Source of the DNA: Limnobaculum allomyrinae
GTDB taxonomy: Bacteria > Pseudomonadota > Gammaproteobacteria > Enterobacterales > Enterobacteriaceae
Length of the DNA stretch: 64,000 nucleotides
Direction: 5' to 3'
Assembly (NCBI RefSeq): GCF_016649425.1
Contig: NZ_JADRCR010000003.1
Location: 62,001-126,000 of the forward strand
Under the pieces are notes generated by a model that searched no databases, was not told where the DNA came from, and saw only the letters and a list, made by a program, of their open reading frames with translations. Shown in pieces: positions 9,111-16,339 of this stretch. The translations under genes and the position numbers were made by a program. The stretch's first letter is position 1, and the number at the start of each line of letters is the position of its first letter.

Positions 9111-9463
9111 GCCCTTGACCTTTTCATGGAGCACTGGAATTCAGCCGACAACTGAAAGAGGGTAGCACGCCAAACATGAATGTTTGGCGTGCTACCCCGG
9201 ACAAAATTGCAGGAGCAACTTTGAACAGCACAACGTGCTGGCCCCGTAGGGATGAGGCGAATAAACCGAATCAGCGCCGGTGCGTAAACCCGAATGAAGG
9301 CGGAGGGAAGTCGCCACAACGCGGTATACCGCGTTGAACAGCGCTTGCGCTGGCCCGCAAGGGTGAATACATCATTTCATGATGTATTCATAGCGCGACC
9401 TGAATTCCGGTGCGAAGGCGCGGGGGTGCAGGGGCGTTCGCCCTTAACGCCCCCTGCTCGGCC
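9111..9463. repeat. Multi-hairpin intergenic repeat, copy A (about 350 bp)
   Basis: This non-coding stretch between the converging avtA and ibpB shares long blocks with 31048-31286: GGAATTCAGCCGACAACTGA, GTGAAGGCGGAGGGAAGTCG-like, GAAGGCGCGGGGGTGCAGGG and AACGCCCCCTGCTCGGCC. It contains perfect hairpins: a 16-bp stem with TGAA loop (9161-9196), CAGCAC/GTGCTG (9226-9240), the palindrome at 9318-9335, CAGCGC/GCGCTG (9339-9352) and an 11-bp stem at 9365-9389. A GTCGC/GCGAC pair (from 9311 to about 9399) encloses the last three. A further 9-bp hairpin (9090-9114) at its left edge may terminate avtA. The remainder of 9030-9540 shows no gene. Confidence 0.75.
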
Positions 9464-9540
9464 ACTTGCACTGCCGCCAATTTGAACACCGCACTACTAG
9501 TGGACGAAACCTGCTCAATACTATTATTTTTCAGCAACTA

Positions 9541-9972
9541 TTATTGCTGATGCTCAATCACACCCGGCTTACCAATAGTAATCCGCTGTGCCTGTAACGC
9601 TTCCGGTACTCTGCGTTCAATATCGATATGCAGCAGCCCCAGTTCGAATTTGGCTTCAGTGACAATCATGTGGTCTGCCAGAGTAAAGCTCAGTTCAAAC
9701 GCCTTACAGGACAATCCCTGATGCAGATACTGAACCTCTTTTTCTATTTGGGTTGGGTTGCCTTTTACCGTCAGACGCTGGCCTTCTGATTCTATTTCCA
9801 GATTTTCCTGTTTAAATCCGGCTAAGGCTAATGTGATGCGATAGTGGTTATCGTCACTTTTCTCAATATTGTAAGGAGGGAAACCGGAATCCGCATTACC
9901 CTGCATGCTGCTGGCCAATTTGTCGAATCCGATCCACTGACGAAATAACGGTGATAAATCATAATTACGCAT
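9541..9972 (-). CDS. ibpB: Small heat-shock chaperone IbpB
   Basis: 143-residue small heat-shock protein (alpha-crystallin domain about residues 35-125) that binds aggregating proteins with IbpA and hands them to ClpB/DnaK. It begins [20 protein letters not shown], the IbpA/B signature N-terminus, and contains the [11 protein letters not shown] and LTVKGNP strands. The C-terminal motif region reads RITIGKPG. It is downstream of ibpA in the same transcript, as in E. coli. The 89-nt spacer before it carries a thermometer-like hairpin over its ribosome site. Confidence 0.95.
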   Translation of the reverse strand: MRNYDLSPLFRQWIGFDKLASSMQGNADSGFPPYNIEKSDDNHYRITLALAGFKQENLEIESEGQRLTVKGNPTQIEKEVQYLHQGLSCKAFELSFTLADHMIVTEAKFELGLLHIDIERRVPEALQAQRITIGKPGVIEHQQ

Positions 9973-10030
9973 AATATAACTCCTTCTTTGAAGCGAGTAA
10001 GGTCTGCCCCCATTACGGCAGGCAAAATAA
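9973..10030 (-). promoter_or_regulatory. ROSE-like RNA thermometer before ibpB
   Basis: In the minus-strand RNA, CUCGCUUC pairs with GAAGGAG (9980-9997) around an AAA loop, leaving one G bulged opposite the Shine-Dalgarno. The U-C-G-C-U sequence matches the U(U/C)GCU signature of ROSE elements, which open at heat-shock temperature. A second stem, CTGCC/GGCAG, lies just upstream. E. coli ibpB is also reported to be under such control. Confidence 0.7.
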
Positions 10031-10061
10031 CGTTTATGGCGCTTAGCGCCTCAAAATTCGA

Positions 10062-10475
10062 TTACTTAATTTCGATACGGCGTGGCTTTGAAGCCTCAGG
10101 AATAACCCGTGCCAGTTCGATATACAGCAAACCATTTTCTAAATGAGCGCCTTCAACCTGAATATGTTCAGCCAGTTGGAATTTGCGTTCAAAATTGCGT
10201 TCGGCAATGCCCTGATAAAGGTAAGTTTTTGCTGGTTCCTGGCTCTGTTTGGCACCACGTACGACTAACAGATTGGGCTGAGCGGTAATCTCCAGTTCAC
10301 TTTCAGCGAACCCGGCGACCGCAATAGCAATACGGTAATGGTGTTCATCAACCAACTCAACATTATAGGGAGGGTAGCCGCCATTGCTTTGGCTCTGGCC
10401 TGACTCAAGGGTATTCAGCATCCGGTCAAAACCGATGGCAGAACGATACAGTGGGGAAAGATCAAAATTACGCAT
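10062..10475 (-). CDS. ibpA: Small heat-shock chaperone IbpA
   Basis: 137-residue small heat-shock protein, the same length as E. coli IbpA, starting [20 protein letters not shown]. The alpha-crystallin domain spans about residues 35-125 ([30 protein letters not shown]). The C-terminal intermolecular motif region ends in RRIEIK. First gene of the ibpAB operon; a heat-shock promoter and a ROSE thermometer lie upstream. A small hairpin (GGCGC/GCGCC, 10038-10050) just after the stop may modulate read-through into ibpB. It is divergent from yidQ, as in E. coli. Confidence 0.96.
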   Translation of the reverse strand: MRNFDLSPLYRSAIGFDRMLNTLESGQSQSNGGYPPYNVELVDEHHYRIAIAVAGFAESELEITAQPNLLVVRGAKQSQEPAKTYLYQGIAERNFERKFQLAEHIQVEGAHLENGLLYIELARVIPEASKPRRIEIK

Positions 10476-10585
10476 AAAACACGCCTCCTAAATAAATCAG
10501 CGAGGTTGAATAACATCATCTTCCTTTAAGGACAGATGAACTTCCAGCGATCAGCAACCCTATTGGCATTGCTTTATCGATCACA
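10476..10585 (-). promoter_or_regulatory. ROSE-type RNA thermometer in ibpA 5' leader
   Basis: The roughly 110-nt leader ends with CCUCGCU (minus-strand RNA, 10499-10505) facing the Shine-Dalgarno AGGAGG (10483-10488). CCUC pairs with GAGG and CU with AG, leaving one bulged G. UCGCU fits the ROSE consensus U(U/C)GCU, and AGGAGG is 7-8 nt before the ATG. Architecture, leader length and gene context all match ROSE elements of ibpA-type genes. Confidence 0.8.
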
Positions 10586-10592
10586 CTTAACA

Positions 10593-10619
10593 AAATGGAG
10601 GCATAAATTCATTTTTCAA
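10593..10619 (-). promoter_or_regulatory. Sigma32 (heat-shock) promoter of ibpAB
   Basis: On the minus strand TTGAAA (10614-10619) is followed after 13 nt by CTCCATTT (10593-10600). This is one mismatch from the sigma32 -10 CCCCATTT and has the correct spacing. It predicts a start near 10586 and a leader of about 110 nt. Confidence 0.75.
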
Positions 10620-10773
10620 CGGCAAAACTCCATTTCTAAGCTAAATTTTATATCGACACTCGATTATCTGGCGTTACTTATTCAAATTTAGATAGTTGAG
10701 TGCTATAACGTTGCTCTTCAACCCAATATCATTAACTGTCAGAACGTATGATGCGTTTTGTGGATAGCAAACA

Positions 10774-11154
10774 ATGATGACTACTGTTAAAGGTTTTTTA
10801 CTGCCCATTTGTGTCAGTACAACCATGTTTGCACTTTCTGGTTGCTCCAGCCTGATGGCTCACGTGGCGCCTTATGAACGGTATTATCCGGGCACTGCTC
10901 ATGATATTGATATGATTGGTGACGACAATCATGGATGGCTGATGCGCAGCCTGTTGATTGTCGATCTGCCCTTCTCTGCGATGTTAGATACCGTTTTGCT
11001 GCCTTATGACCTCTATCGTGCCAGCGATACCGAAGGGCGATCTTCGCCACGAAAAACGATTTCAGATTCAGATAAAGAGAAGCAAAACAAAGGACTGATG
11101 AAGGGTTCTGGCTATACGCCACCCCCACAAGAAAAATCTAGCGATAAGAAGTAA
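10774..11154 (+). CDS. yidQ: DUF1375-family lipoprotein YidQ
   Basis: 126-residue lipoprotein with signal peptide and lipobox LSGC (Cys about residue 24). The body carries the DUF1375 pattern seen in E. coli YidQ and YceK: the YYPGT motif, MIGDD, then DLPFSAMLDTVLLPYDLYR. The C-terminal tail is Lys/Ser-rich and probably disordered. It is divergent from ibpA exactly as E. coli yidQ is. The function is unknown; envelope location is inferred from the lipobox. The 3' end overlaps the converging lacI-family gene by 17 bp. Confidence 0.9.
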   Translation: MMTTVKGFLLPICVSTTMFALSGCSSLMAHVAPYERYYPGTAHDIDMIGDDNHGWLMRSLLIVDLPFSAMLDTVLLPYDLYRASDTEGRSSPRKTISDSDKEKQNKGLMKGSGYTPPPQEKSSDKK

Positions 11155-12145
11155 TACGGGCAATCAATTCTGCATCAGCAACAAAAAGCTGACTATCGGT
11201 TAAACCGTCGATCTTTTGACGCATCATTTCACAAGCCTGCCCCACTAGCGTCTTTTCGTCCTGCCTCATCGACCAGATATTATTGGGCAAAAAGCTCAGC
11301 ATGACGTGTTCGTCGAAGGTACCAATATTAATCCGGCTGGGGATATAGCCATAGCGCTCACGTAATACGCTTAGCCCTCCTTCCAGAATCGGTAATGAAG
11401 AGGAGATAAAGTTCACCGGAAACTCACCGTGCTGTTCAATAAACTGATTCATCATCAGCTCACCATCTTCAACCCGGTTATGGTCAGCATAAGAGAGCAG
11501 CGATTTCTCCTGAGAAAAACCTGACTCATCGCTGGCTCTGACATACCCTTTCAAACGTTCAGCAATAGTAGGCAGCCCGGCATCACCCACAAAGAAATGA
11601 ATAGGCTGTTGAATTTTATCCAACATGGCACGAGTCAGGCGATAACCACTTTTACAGTTATCGGTAATAACACAGGACGCCCCTTTAATACCAAAATCCC
11701 GATCGAGAAAAATCAGCGGTTTATTGCGGTGTTTAACGTGATGAGCCTGACTTTTGGCATCAACTGAAACAATAAAAATACCGTCTACATTGCGTTCTTC
11801 CAGCGATTTCACCAGTTTGTTTTCATATTTGGGGTCGCCATAAGTACAACAGATCATTAATTGATAGCCAGCTTCCCGGCAGCGAATTTCCAGTAACTCC
11901 GCCAGTGCAGAAAAGAAGGGGTTTGATAAACGCGGAATGACTAAACCGAAAGTTTCAGTCTTGTTCAGTTTAAGGCTACGTGCAGTATGGTTAACGGTAT
12001 AGCCATGTAATTCAACATATTGAGCTATTTTTTCCTGCGTTTTTACGCTGATGCGATACTGTTCAGCCTTACCATTCAATACTAAACGAACCGTAGTAAT
12101 GGATAAGTTTAAATCATTCGCAATCTGCTCTACCGTTTTAGCCAT
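11138..12145 (-). CDS. LacI-family transcriptional regulator
   Basis: 335 residues. The N-terminal LacI helix-turn-helix (about residues 3-50: TVEQIANDLNLSITTVRLVL) and hinge (ARSLKLNKTETFG) are followed by a periplasmic-binding-protein-like effector domain (about 60-330) with FGLVIPRLSNPFFS and the NVDGIFIVSV segment. It is downstream of, and on the same strand as, the seven-gene operon 12252-20550, separated by 106 bp containing a long inverted repeat. It is the obvious candidate local repressor, with an intermediate of that pathway as likely inducer (inference). Its last 17 bp overlap yidQ on the other strand. Confidence 0.92.
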   Translation of the reverse strand: MAKTVEQIANDLNLSITTVRLVLNGKAEQYRISVKTQEKIAQYVELHGYTVNHTARSLKLNKTETFGLVIPRLSNPFFSALAELLEIRCREAGYQLMICCTYGDPKYENKLVKSLEERNVDGIFIVSVDAKSQAHHVKHRNKPLIFLDRDFGIKGASCVITDNCKSGYRLTRAMLDKIQQPIHFFVGDAGLPTIAERLKGYVRASDESGFSQEKSLLSYADHNRVEDGELMMNQFIEQHGEFPVNFISSSLPILEGGLSVLRERYGYIPSRINIGTFDEHVMLSFLPNNIWSMRQDEKTLVGQACEMMRQKIDGLTDSQLFVADAELIARITSYR

Positions 12146-12195
12146 GACGTCTCGTTGGTTCCATTAACTGATTAAACATGGTGAATACTGATAGT

Positions 12196-12238
12196 GCAGG
12201 ATATGGCAAATTTTCTGCTACCGCACGCCATATCCTGC
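12196..12238. terminator. 12-bp inverted repeat between tctA-like gene and lacI-family gene
   Basis: GCAGGATATGGC (12196-12207) and GCCATATCCTGC (12227-12238) are perfect complements with a 19-nt loop, 13 nt beyond the tctA stop and 51 bp before the regulator start. There is no T-run. It is either the end of the operon transcript or a regulator-binding site. Confidence 0.5.
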
Positions 12239-12251
12239 GGGTATCACAATC

Positions 12252-13760
12252 TTATCCCCGACGAACTTTCATCAGTGATTTGATTTTAGGTCCAAATACA
12301 GGCAAAAGTAATGTTAGTACTGCAATAGCCAAAAATGTTGCGCATATCGGACGAGTCAGTAACACCATCGGATCGCCTTCCGACATCATCAGTGCCCGAC
12401 GCAGGTTAGATTCTGCCATTGGGCCAAGAATAATACCAATGACGATTGGCGACATAGAAAAATCCAGCTTAATCAAAATATAAGCTAAGAATCCAGCGCC
12501 CATCATAACGAATACATCGGTCATACTGTGGTTAACCGAGTAGGCACCCACAGAACACAGCATCAGAATAATCGGCACCAGCACGCGGCGCGGAATATCC
12601 ATCACTTTAGCGAACAGGCGCATGCCCATAAAACCCATGATGCCCATAAATACGTTGGCAGCAAATAAACCGATAAAGATGGAATTTACTTCAACCGGAT
12701 GATCGGTAAATAGCTGAGGGCCTAACGCCAGCCCCTGCACCATAAAAGCTCCCATAATGATGGCTGTCGCCCCATCGCCAGGAATACCCAGCGTCATTAA
12801 TGGAACCATCGCACCCCCCGCTACCGAGTTAGCACCAGCCTCCGGAGCAGATACCCCTTCAGGAGAACCATGGCCAAACTCTTCCGGATGCTTAGACCAG
12901 CGTTTTGCTTCGTTATAAGCGATAAAAGAAGCGATATCACCACCCACACCAGGCACTGCGCCAATGCCGGTACCAATGACCGAAGAACGAACATAGGTAG
13001 GTAACACACGTTTAAAATCGAGCCAGGTTGGTAAGATACGCGTGATATTAGCCCGAATAATCTTTACCTGTCCGGCAATACGCTCACGGTAATCCTCTTC
13101 AAAACTTAGCAATCCCTGAGAAAAAGCAAACAGCCCAACCAGCACCGGTATAAACGAAACGCCACCCATTAAGTAGATAGAGTCAAAAGTAAAACGCATT
13201 CCACTGGTCATCGGATCCAGGCCAATGGTGGCAATAAACAAACCAATTCCACCACCAATCAATCCTTTAATAATCGAGTTAGATGACACGCTGGTGATAA
13301 TACTGATACCAAATACCGCCAGAGCAAAATACTCTGCCGCAGAGAAACCGGTGGCTACTTTTGCCAGCAGAGGTGCAATCAGCACTAATGCGATGGTACT
13401 AAACAGGCCGCCAAACATGGAGCCCATGGTAGATAATCCCAGCGCCCGACCAGCTTCCCCTTTTTTAGCCATAGGGTATCCATCCAGCACGGTCGCAGCG
13501 GAAGCAGGCGTACCCGGCGTACTAATCAAAATAGCCGTAATTGAGCCGCCATATACCGCACCACAATAGACCCCCAACAGTAAAAGGATCCCGGTCATAC
13601 CCTGAAAGGAATAGGTCAGCGGCAGCAGTAAAGCGATGCCCATGTTGACGGTTAATCCCGGCAGCGCACCGATAATAATGCCGGCCAACACCCCCAACAG
13701 AATCATTGATACCGTTTCAAGGCTGAATACGATAAACAGGGCTTCTAAAACTTCATTCAT
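12252..13760 (-). CDS. Tripartite tricarboxylate transporter large membrane subunit (TctA family)
   Basis: 502-residue integral membrane protein of about 12 helices and the main permease subunit of a TTT-family, binding-protein-dependent carboxylate transporter. TctA hallmarks include GALPGLTVNMGIALLLPLT near residue 35 and TPGTPASAATVLDGYPMAKK near residue 85, plus the paired motif GIPGDGATAIIMGAF around residue 340. The standard length is about 500. Last gene of the operon, 18 bp after the TctB gene. Together with TctB and TctC it would import an organic acid; the substrate is unknown but should feed the isomerase/kinase/aldolase encoded upstream. Confidence 0.93.
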   Translation of the reverse strand: MNEVLEALFIVFSLETVSMILLGVLAGIIIGALPGLTVNMGIALLLPLTYSFQGMTGILLLLGVYCGAVYGGSITAILISTPGTPASAATVLDGYPMAKKGEAGRALGLSTMGSMFGGLFSTIALVLIAPLLAKVATGFSAAEYFALAVFGISIITSVSSNSIIKGLIGGGIGLFIATIGLDPMTSGMRFTFDSIYLMGGVSFIPVLVGLFAFSQGLLSFEEDYRERIAGQVKIIRANITRILPTWLDFKRVLPTYVRSSVIGTGIGAVPGVGGDIASFIAYNEAKRWSKHPEEFGHGSPEGVSAPEAGANSVAGGAMVPLMTLGIPGDGATAIIMGAFMVQGLALGPQLFTDHPVEVNSIFIGLFAANVFMGIMGFMGMRLFAKVMDIPRRVLVPIILMLCSVGAYSVNHSMTDVFVMMGAGFLAYILIKLDFSMSPIVIGIILGPMAESNLRRALMMSEGDPMVLLTRPICATFLAIAVLTLLLPVFGPKIKSLMKVRRG

Positions 13761-13778
13761 AGCGATCCCTTTATCCTT

Positions 13779-14240
13779 TTATTCTAAGAATTCAGATACA
13801 GGCAGAGGGGAATTAAAAATCAGGGTGAATGAGACATAGATAGTGGCCACAATCACCACTGAAATCAGCGCTAAAAACCACGCCCGTCGCTCACCCATCA
13901 TCCACATCACCACCGGGCTTAACAGCAGCGAAGCCACAATAAAACCGGTATAGTTAAGCAATACGCCATACAGCACCATTACGATCGCCAGTACATAGGC
14001 TCTACGCACCGGCAGAGAGGTCAGATCAACCGAAACACCGGCAGTTTTTGCACGCTGAACGGCCACTTCAATCCACTGTAAAACGCCTAATCCAATAAAT
14101 AACCAGGCCAGACCATAGGGCCAGAAACGCTCTCCGGGCACGCCGTATTGATCAAACATGCTCATATCCCGGGAGAGATACATAATTACGCCCCCCAGAA
14201 GAACCGAGAGTAAACCGACAAGAATATTCAATTTCCGCAT
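13779..14240 (-). CDS. Tripartite tricarboxylate transporter small membrane subunit (TctB family)
   Basis: 153-residue membrane protein with four predicted helices: LNILVGLLSVLLGGVIMYL at the N-terminus, then PYGLAWLFIGLGVLQWI, YVLAIVMVLYGVLLNYTGFIVA and FLALISVVIVATIYVSF. The size and hydrophobic pattern are those of TctB. It sits between TctC and TctA as in other TTT operons. GGAGGGAG precedes the ATG and is partly inside a UUCG-loop hairpin (14253-14276), which may lower its translation relative to TctC. Confidence 0.88.
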   Translation of the reverse strand: MRKLNILVGLLSVLLGGVIMYLSRDMSMFDQYGVPGERFWPYGLAWLFIGLGVLQWIEVAVQRAKTAGVSVDLTSLPVRRAYVLAIVMVLYGVLLNYTGFIVASLLLSPVVMWMMGERRAWFLALISVVIVATIYVSFTLIFNSPLPVSEFLE

Positions 14241-14252
14241 GACATCGTCTCC

Positions 14253-14276
14253 CTCCTGCCGGCGAACCGACAGGAG
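14253..14276 (-). promoter_or_regulatory. Intercistronic UUCG-tetraloop hairpin (tctC-tctB)
   Basis: In minus-strand RNA, CUCCUGUCGG pairs with CCGGCAGGAG around UUCG (one G-U pair). It lies directly after the binding-protein gene, and its 3' arm runs into the tctB Shine-Dalgarno. Such hairpins often protect the upstream message and set the high binding-protein to permease ratio. Confidence 0.55.
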
Positions 14277-14286
14277 ATACCTCTAT

Positions 14287-15258
14287 TTATTTTTTCATGG
14301 TTTCGTCTATCAGCGTTTTATACATCTCATCATCTTCTTTCATCATGTTGTAAGCATCATCACCGGCAATCACTACTGGCATAATGCCCTGTTTCTTCAA
14401 CGCTTCCTGATAGGCCGGTGTTTTCACTACTTCAGTAAAAGTATCCACCAGTTCTTGTTTCACGTTATCCGGTACTTTAGCGGTCGTTGCCAGCACCGCC
14501 CAGGCGCGCATTTTGACGTTAACATCCAGACCTAACGCCTCTTTAAAGGTCGGTACATCCGGGAACAGTTCAAAACGTTTTTCGTCCATCACACCCAGCA
14601 CTTTCAGAATACCGGCATCAACCTGAGATTTTACCGAGCCCGGCGTAGTTAATACTGAATCGATGTGACCACCCACTAACGCAGCAATAGAGGGGCCGGT
14701 GCCTTCGTTATAAGGAATATGGTTAAACTTCACATCCATAGTTTTTTCCATATTCACCGCCGCCAAATGGTAAATCGCCCCCATACCGGAGTTACCCACT
14801 TTTAACTTACCCGGATTGGCTTTTGCTGCATCAATAAACTCTTGCAGCGTGTTATAAGGCGATTTGGCATTGACCACCACCGCAACCGGATCGGCAATCG
14901 TTGTCACTAACGGCGTAAAATCTTTATAAGTCACCGGTGATTTGCCTTGATGTGGGAACATCGCCAGTTCAACGGTGGTCATCACCAGCTTATAGCCATC
15001 TGGCTTAGCTTTTGCCACTTCAATCAGCCCGGTCAGGCCGTTACCGGCGGGCTTATTCACCGGAACAAACATGGTTCCTTTAGGCATACGGTCACGGGCA
15101 AACTCAATCACGGTACGGGCTGAAGTATCAGTACCACCACCAGGATTTTTAGGAATAACCACTTCAATGTTCTTGGTAGGGTAAGTTAGCGTTTGCTCCG
15201 CCTGAACCATCCCGAAGGGCAGCATTAGCGCGAGCAGAGGAAGCAGATTTTTTTTCAT
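14287..15258 (-). CDS. TTT-family periplasmic solute-binding protein (TctC/Bug family)
   Basis: 323 residues. A Sec signal peptide (residues 1-20, cleavage after MVQA) is followed by a Bug/TctC fold with VVIPKNPGGGTDTSAR near residue 35 and PDGYKLVMTT and NSGMGAIYHLAA further on. It captures a carboxylate in the periplasm for the TctAB permease. Its start codon overlaps the stop of the sialidase-fold gene (ATGA), so the two are coupled. The ligand is unknown; Bug proteins most often bind acids through their carboxylate. Confidence 0.93.
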   Translation of the reverse strand: MKKNLLPLLALMLPFGMVQAEQTLTYPTKNIEVVIPKNPGGGTDTSARTVIEFARDRMPKGTMFVPVNKPAGNGLTGLIEVAKAKPDGYKLVMTTVELAMFPHQGKSPVTYKDFTPLVTTIADPVAVVVNAKSPYNTLQEFIDAAKANPGKLKVGNSGMGAIYHLAAVNMEKTMDVKFNHIPYNEGTGPSIAALVGGHIDSVLTTPGSVKSQVDAGILKVLGVMDEKRFELFPDVPTFKEALGLDVNVKMRAWAVLATTAKVPDNVKQELVDTFTEVVKTPAYQEALKKQGIMPVVIAGDDAYNMMKEDDEMYKTLIDETMKK

Positions 15259-16325
15259 GAGGGCACTCCATTATTATCATTATCAGACGTTATTTTTTGG
15301 TACACGATGTTCTTACGATTCCATGTGTAGGTCACATGGAGTGTTTCACCATTGGCGATAATCGCCGGGTAGGAAAATTCTCCTTCACCATTTTCCAGAT
15401 CTAACGGAATCGACCAGGTTTTGCCGTTATCCTGCGATACATTGATTGATATGGGATAGCGACGATTCCAGTTGCCTTCGATAGGGTTATAAGCCAGCAC
15501 CAGACTGCCATTTCCCAGTCTTACTACATCAATACCACTGTTATTATTTGGCAGTTCTGTTTCATAGGCCGGACACCAGCTACGGCCATAATCCATTGAA
15601 TCACTGCGGTAAATGCGCCCACGGGAACTGCGCATCATGGCATGTACCAGGCCGGGAGCGGACTCCCATAACGTTGGCTGAATCACGCCATCCCATTCAA
15701 ATACGCGTTGCAGATCGGTTTCCCACAGCGCGTCATCTTTTAAACCTTGCCAAATATCACGCTCATTTGCAGATACCGGATGAATATGAGCAATCGGGAT
15801 GTCCACGCGCTGCCAGCATTCACCCAAATCGGCGGAGATATCAACAAAAGCATCCCAGTAGCGATCGTTCTCGATAGAGGAAGGAGCCAGCCACTCACCA
15901 TTGGACATCACCAACAGCTTGTTTTTAACCGGGCCACGAGGCAGCGGGTCTCCTGGCACTAACTCCTGAGGTTGACTCCAGCTATAACCACCGTCTCCGG
16001 ATGTAACATAGCGGGTTATCCAGTGATGTACATCCGGCCCCACTTTATAGAACAACCATAGCGTGCCGCACTGGTAGTGCAAAACCGGATTCCAGTGTGC
16101 CAGACCATCCTGAGCAATGGCTCTTTGAGCCGGCTGCCATTCGCCTCTGACGCAACGAGATAGCCAAATTGCCGTATCACCGCTGGCCTCTTTTTGTCCG
16201 GCAAAGTAGGCTACCAGCAGTTGATCGCTGTCTGGTAGCACCACTAATGTTGATGCATGACAGTTATTAAAAAGCTGATGATTCACATCCAGTAAAAACT
16301 GCGAAGATTGCTTAATAAAATGCAT
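15255..16325 (-). CDS. Sialidase-fold (BNR/Asp-box) protein, probable glycan-acid hydrolase or lyase
   Basis: 356 residues without a signal peptide or membrane segment, so probably cytoplasmic. Four Asp-box motifs (S-x-D-x-G-x-x-W) are visible: SGDGGYSW, SADLGECW, SMDYGRSW and SQDNGKTW, marking a six-bladed sialidase-type propeller (BNR_2-like). The C-terminal LHVTYTWNRKNIVYQKI is typical of exo-acting members. Relatives include sialidases and other glycoside-processing enzymes, so the reaction cannot be fixed. Its place between an aldolase and a sugar-acid transporter suggests that it frees or converts the imported compound inside the cell. True sialic-acid catabolism genes (nanK, nanE, nagB) are absent here. 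Confidence 0.8.
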   Translation of the reverse strand: MHFIKQSSQFLLDVNHQLFNNCHASTLVVLPDSDQLLVAYFAGQKEASGDTAIWLSRCVRGEWQPAQRAIAQDGLAHWNPVLHYQCGTLWLFYKVGPDVHHWITRYVTSGDGGYSWSQPQELVPGDPLPRGPVKNKLLVMSNGEWLAPSSIENDRYWDAFVDISADLGECWQRVDIPIAHIHPVSANERDIWQGLKDDALWETDLQRVFEWDGVIQPTLWESAPGLVHAMMRSSRGRIYRSDSMDYGRSWCPAYETELPNNNSGIDVVRLGNGSLVLAYNPIEGNWNRRYPISINVSQDNGKTWSIPLDLENGEGEFSYPAIIANGETLHVTYTWNRKNIVYQKITSDNDNNGVPS

Positions 16326-16339
16326 CTTATGATTTTTCC

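Noticed and set aside
9065-9485. Open frames on both strands inside hairpin repeat copy A (and 31096-31293 in copy B)
   Set aside because: They cross perfect palindromes and shared repeat blocks, differ between copies, and have no ribosome sites; the element is non-coding.
12178-13839. Plus-strand open frames opposite tctA
   Set aside because: Low-complexity Ile/Pro/Ala readings antisense to a well supported membrane protein gene; no ribosome sites.
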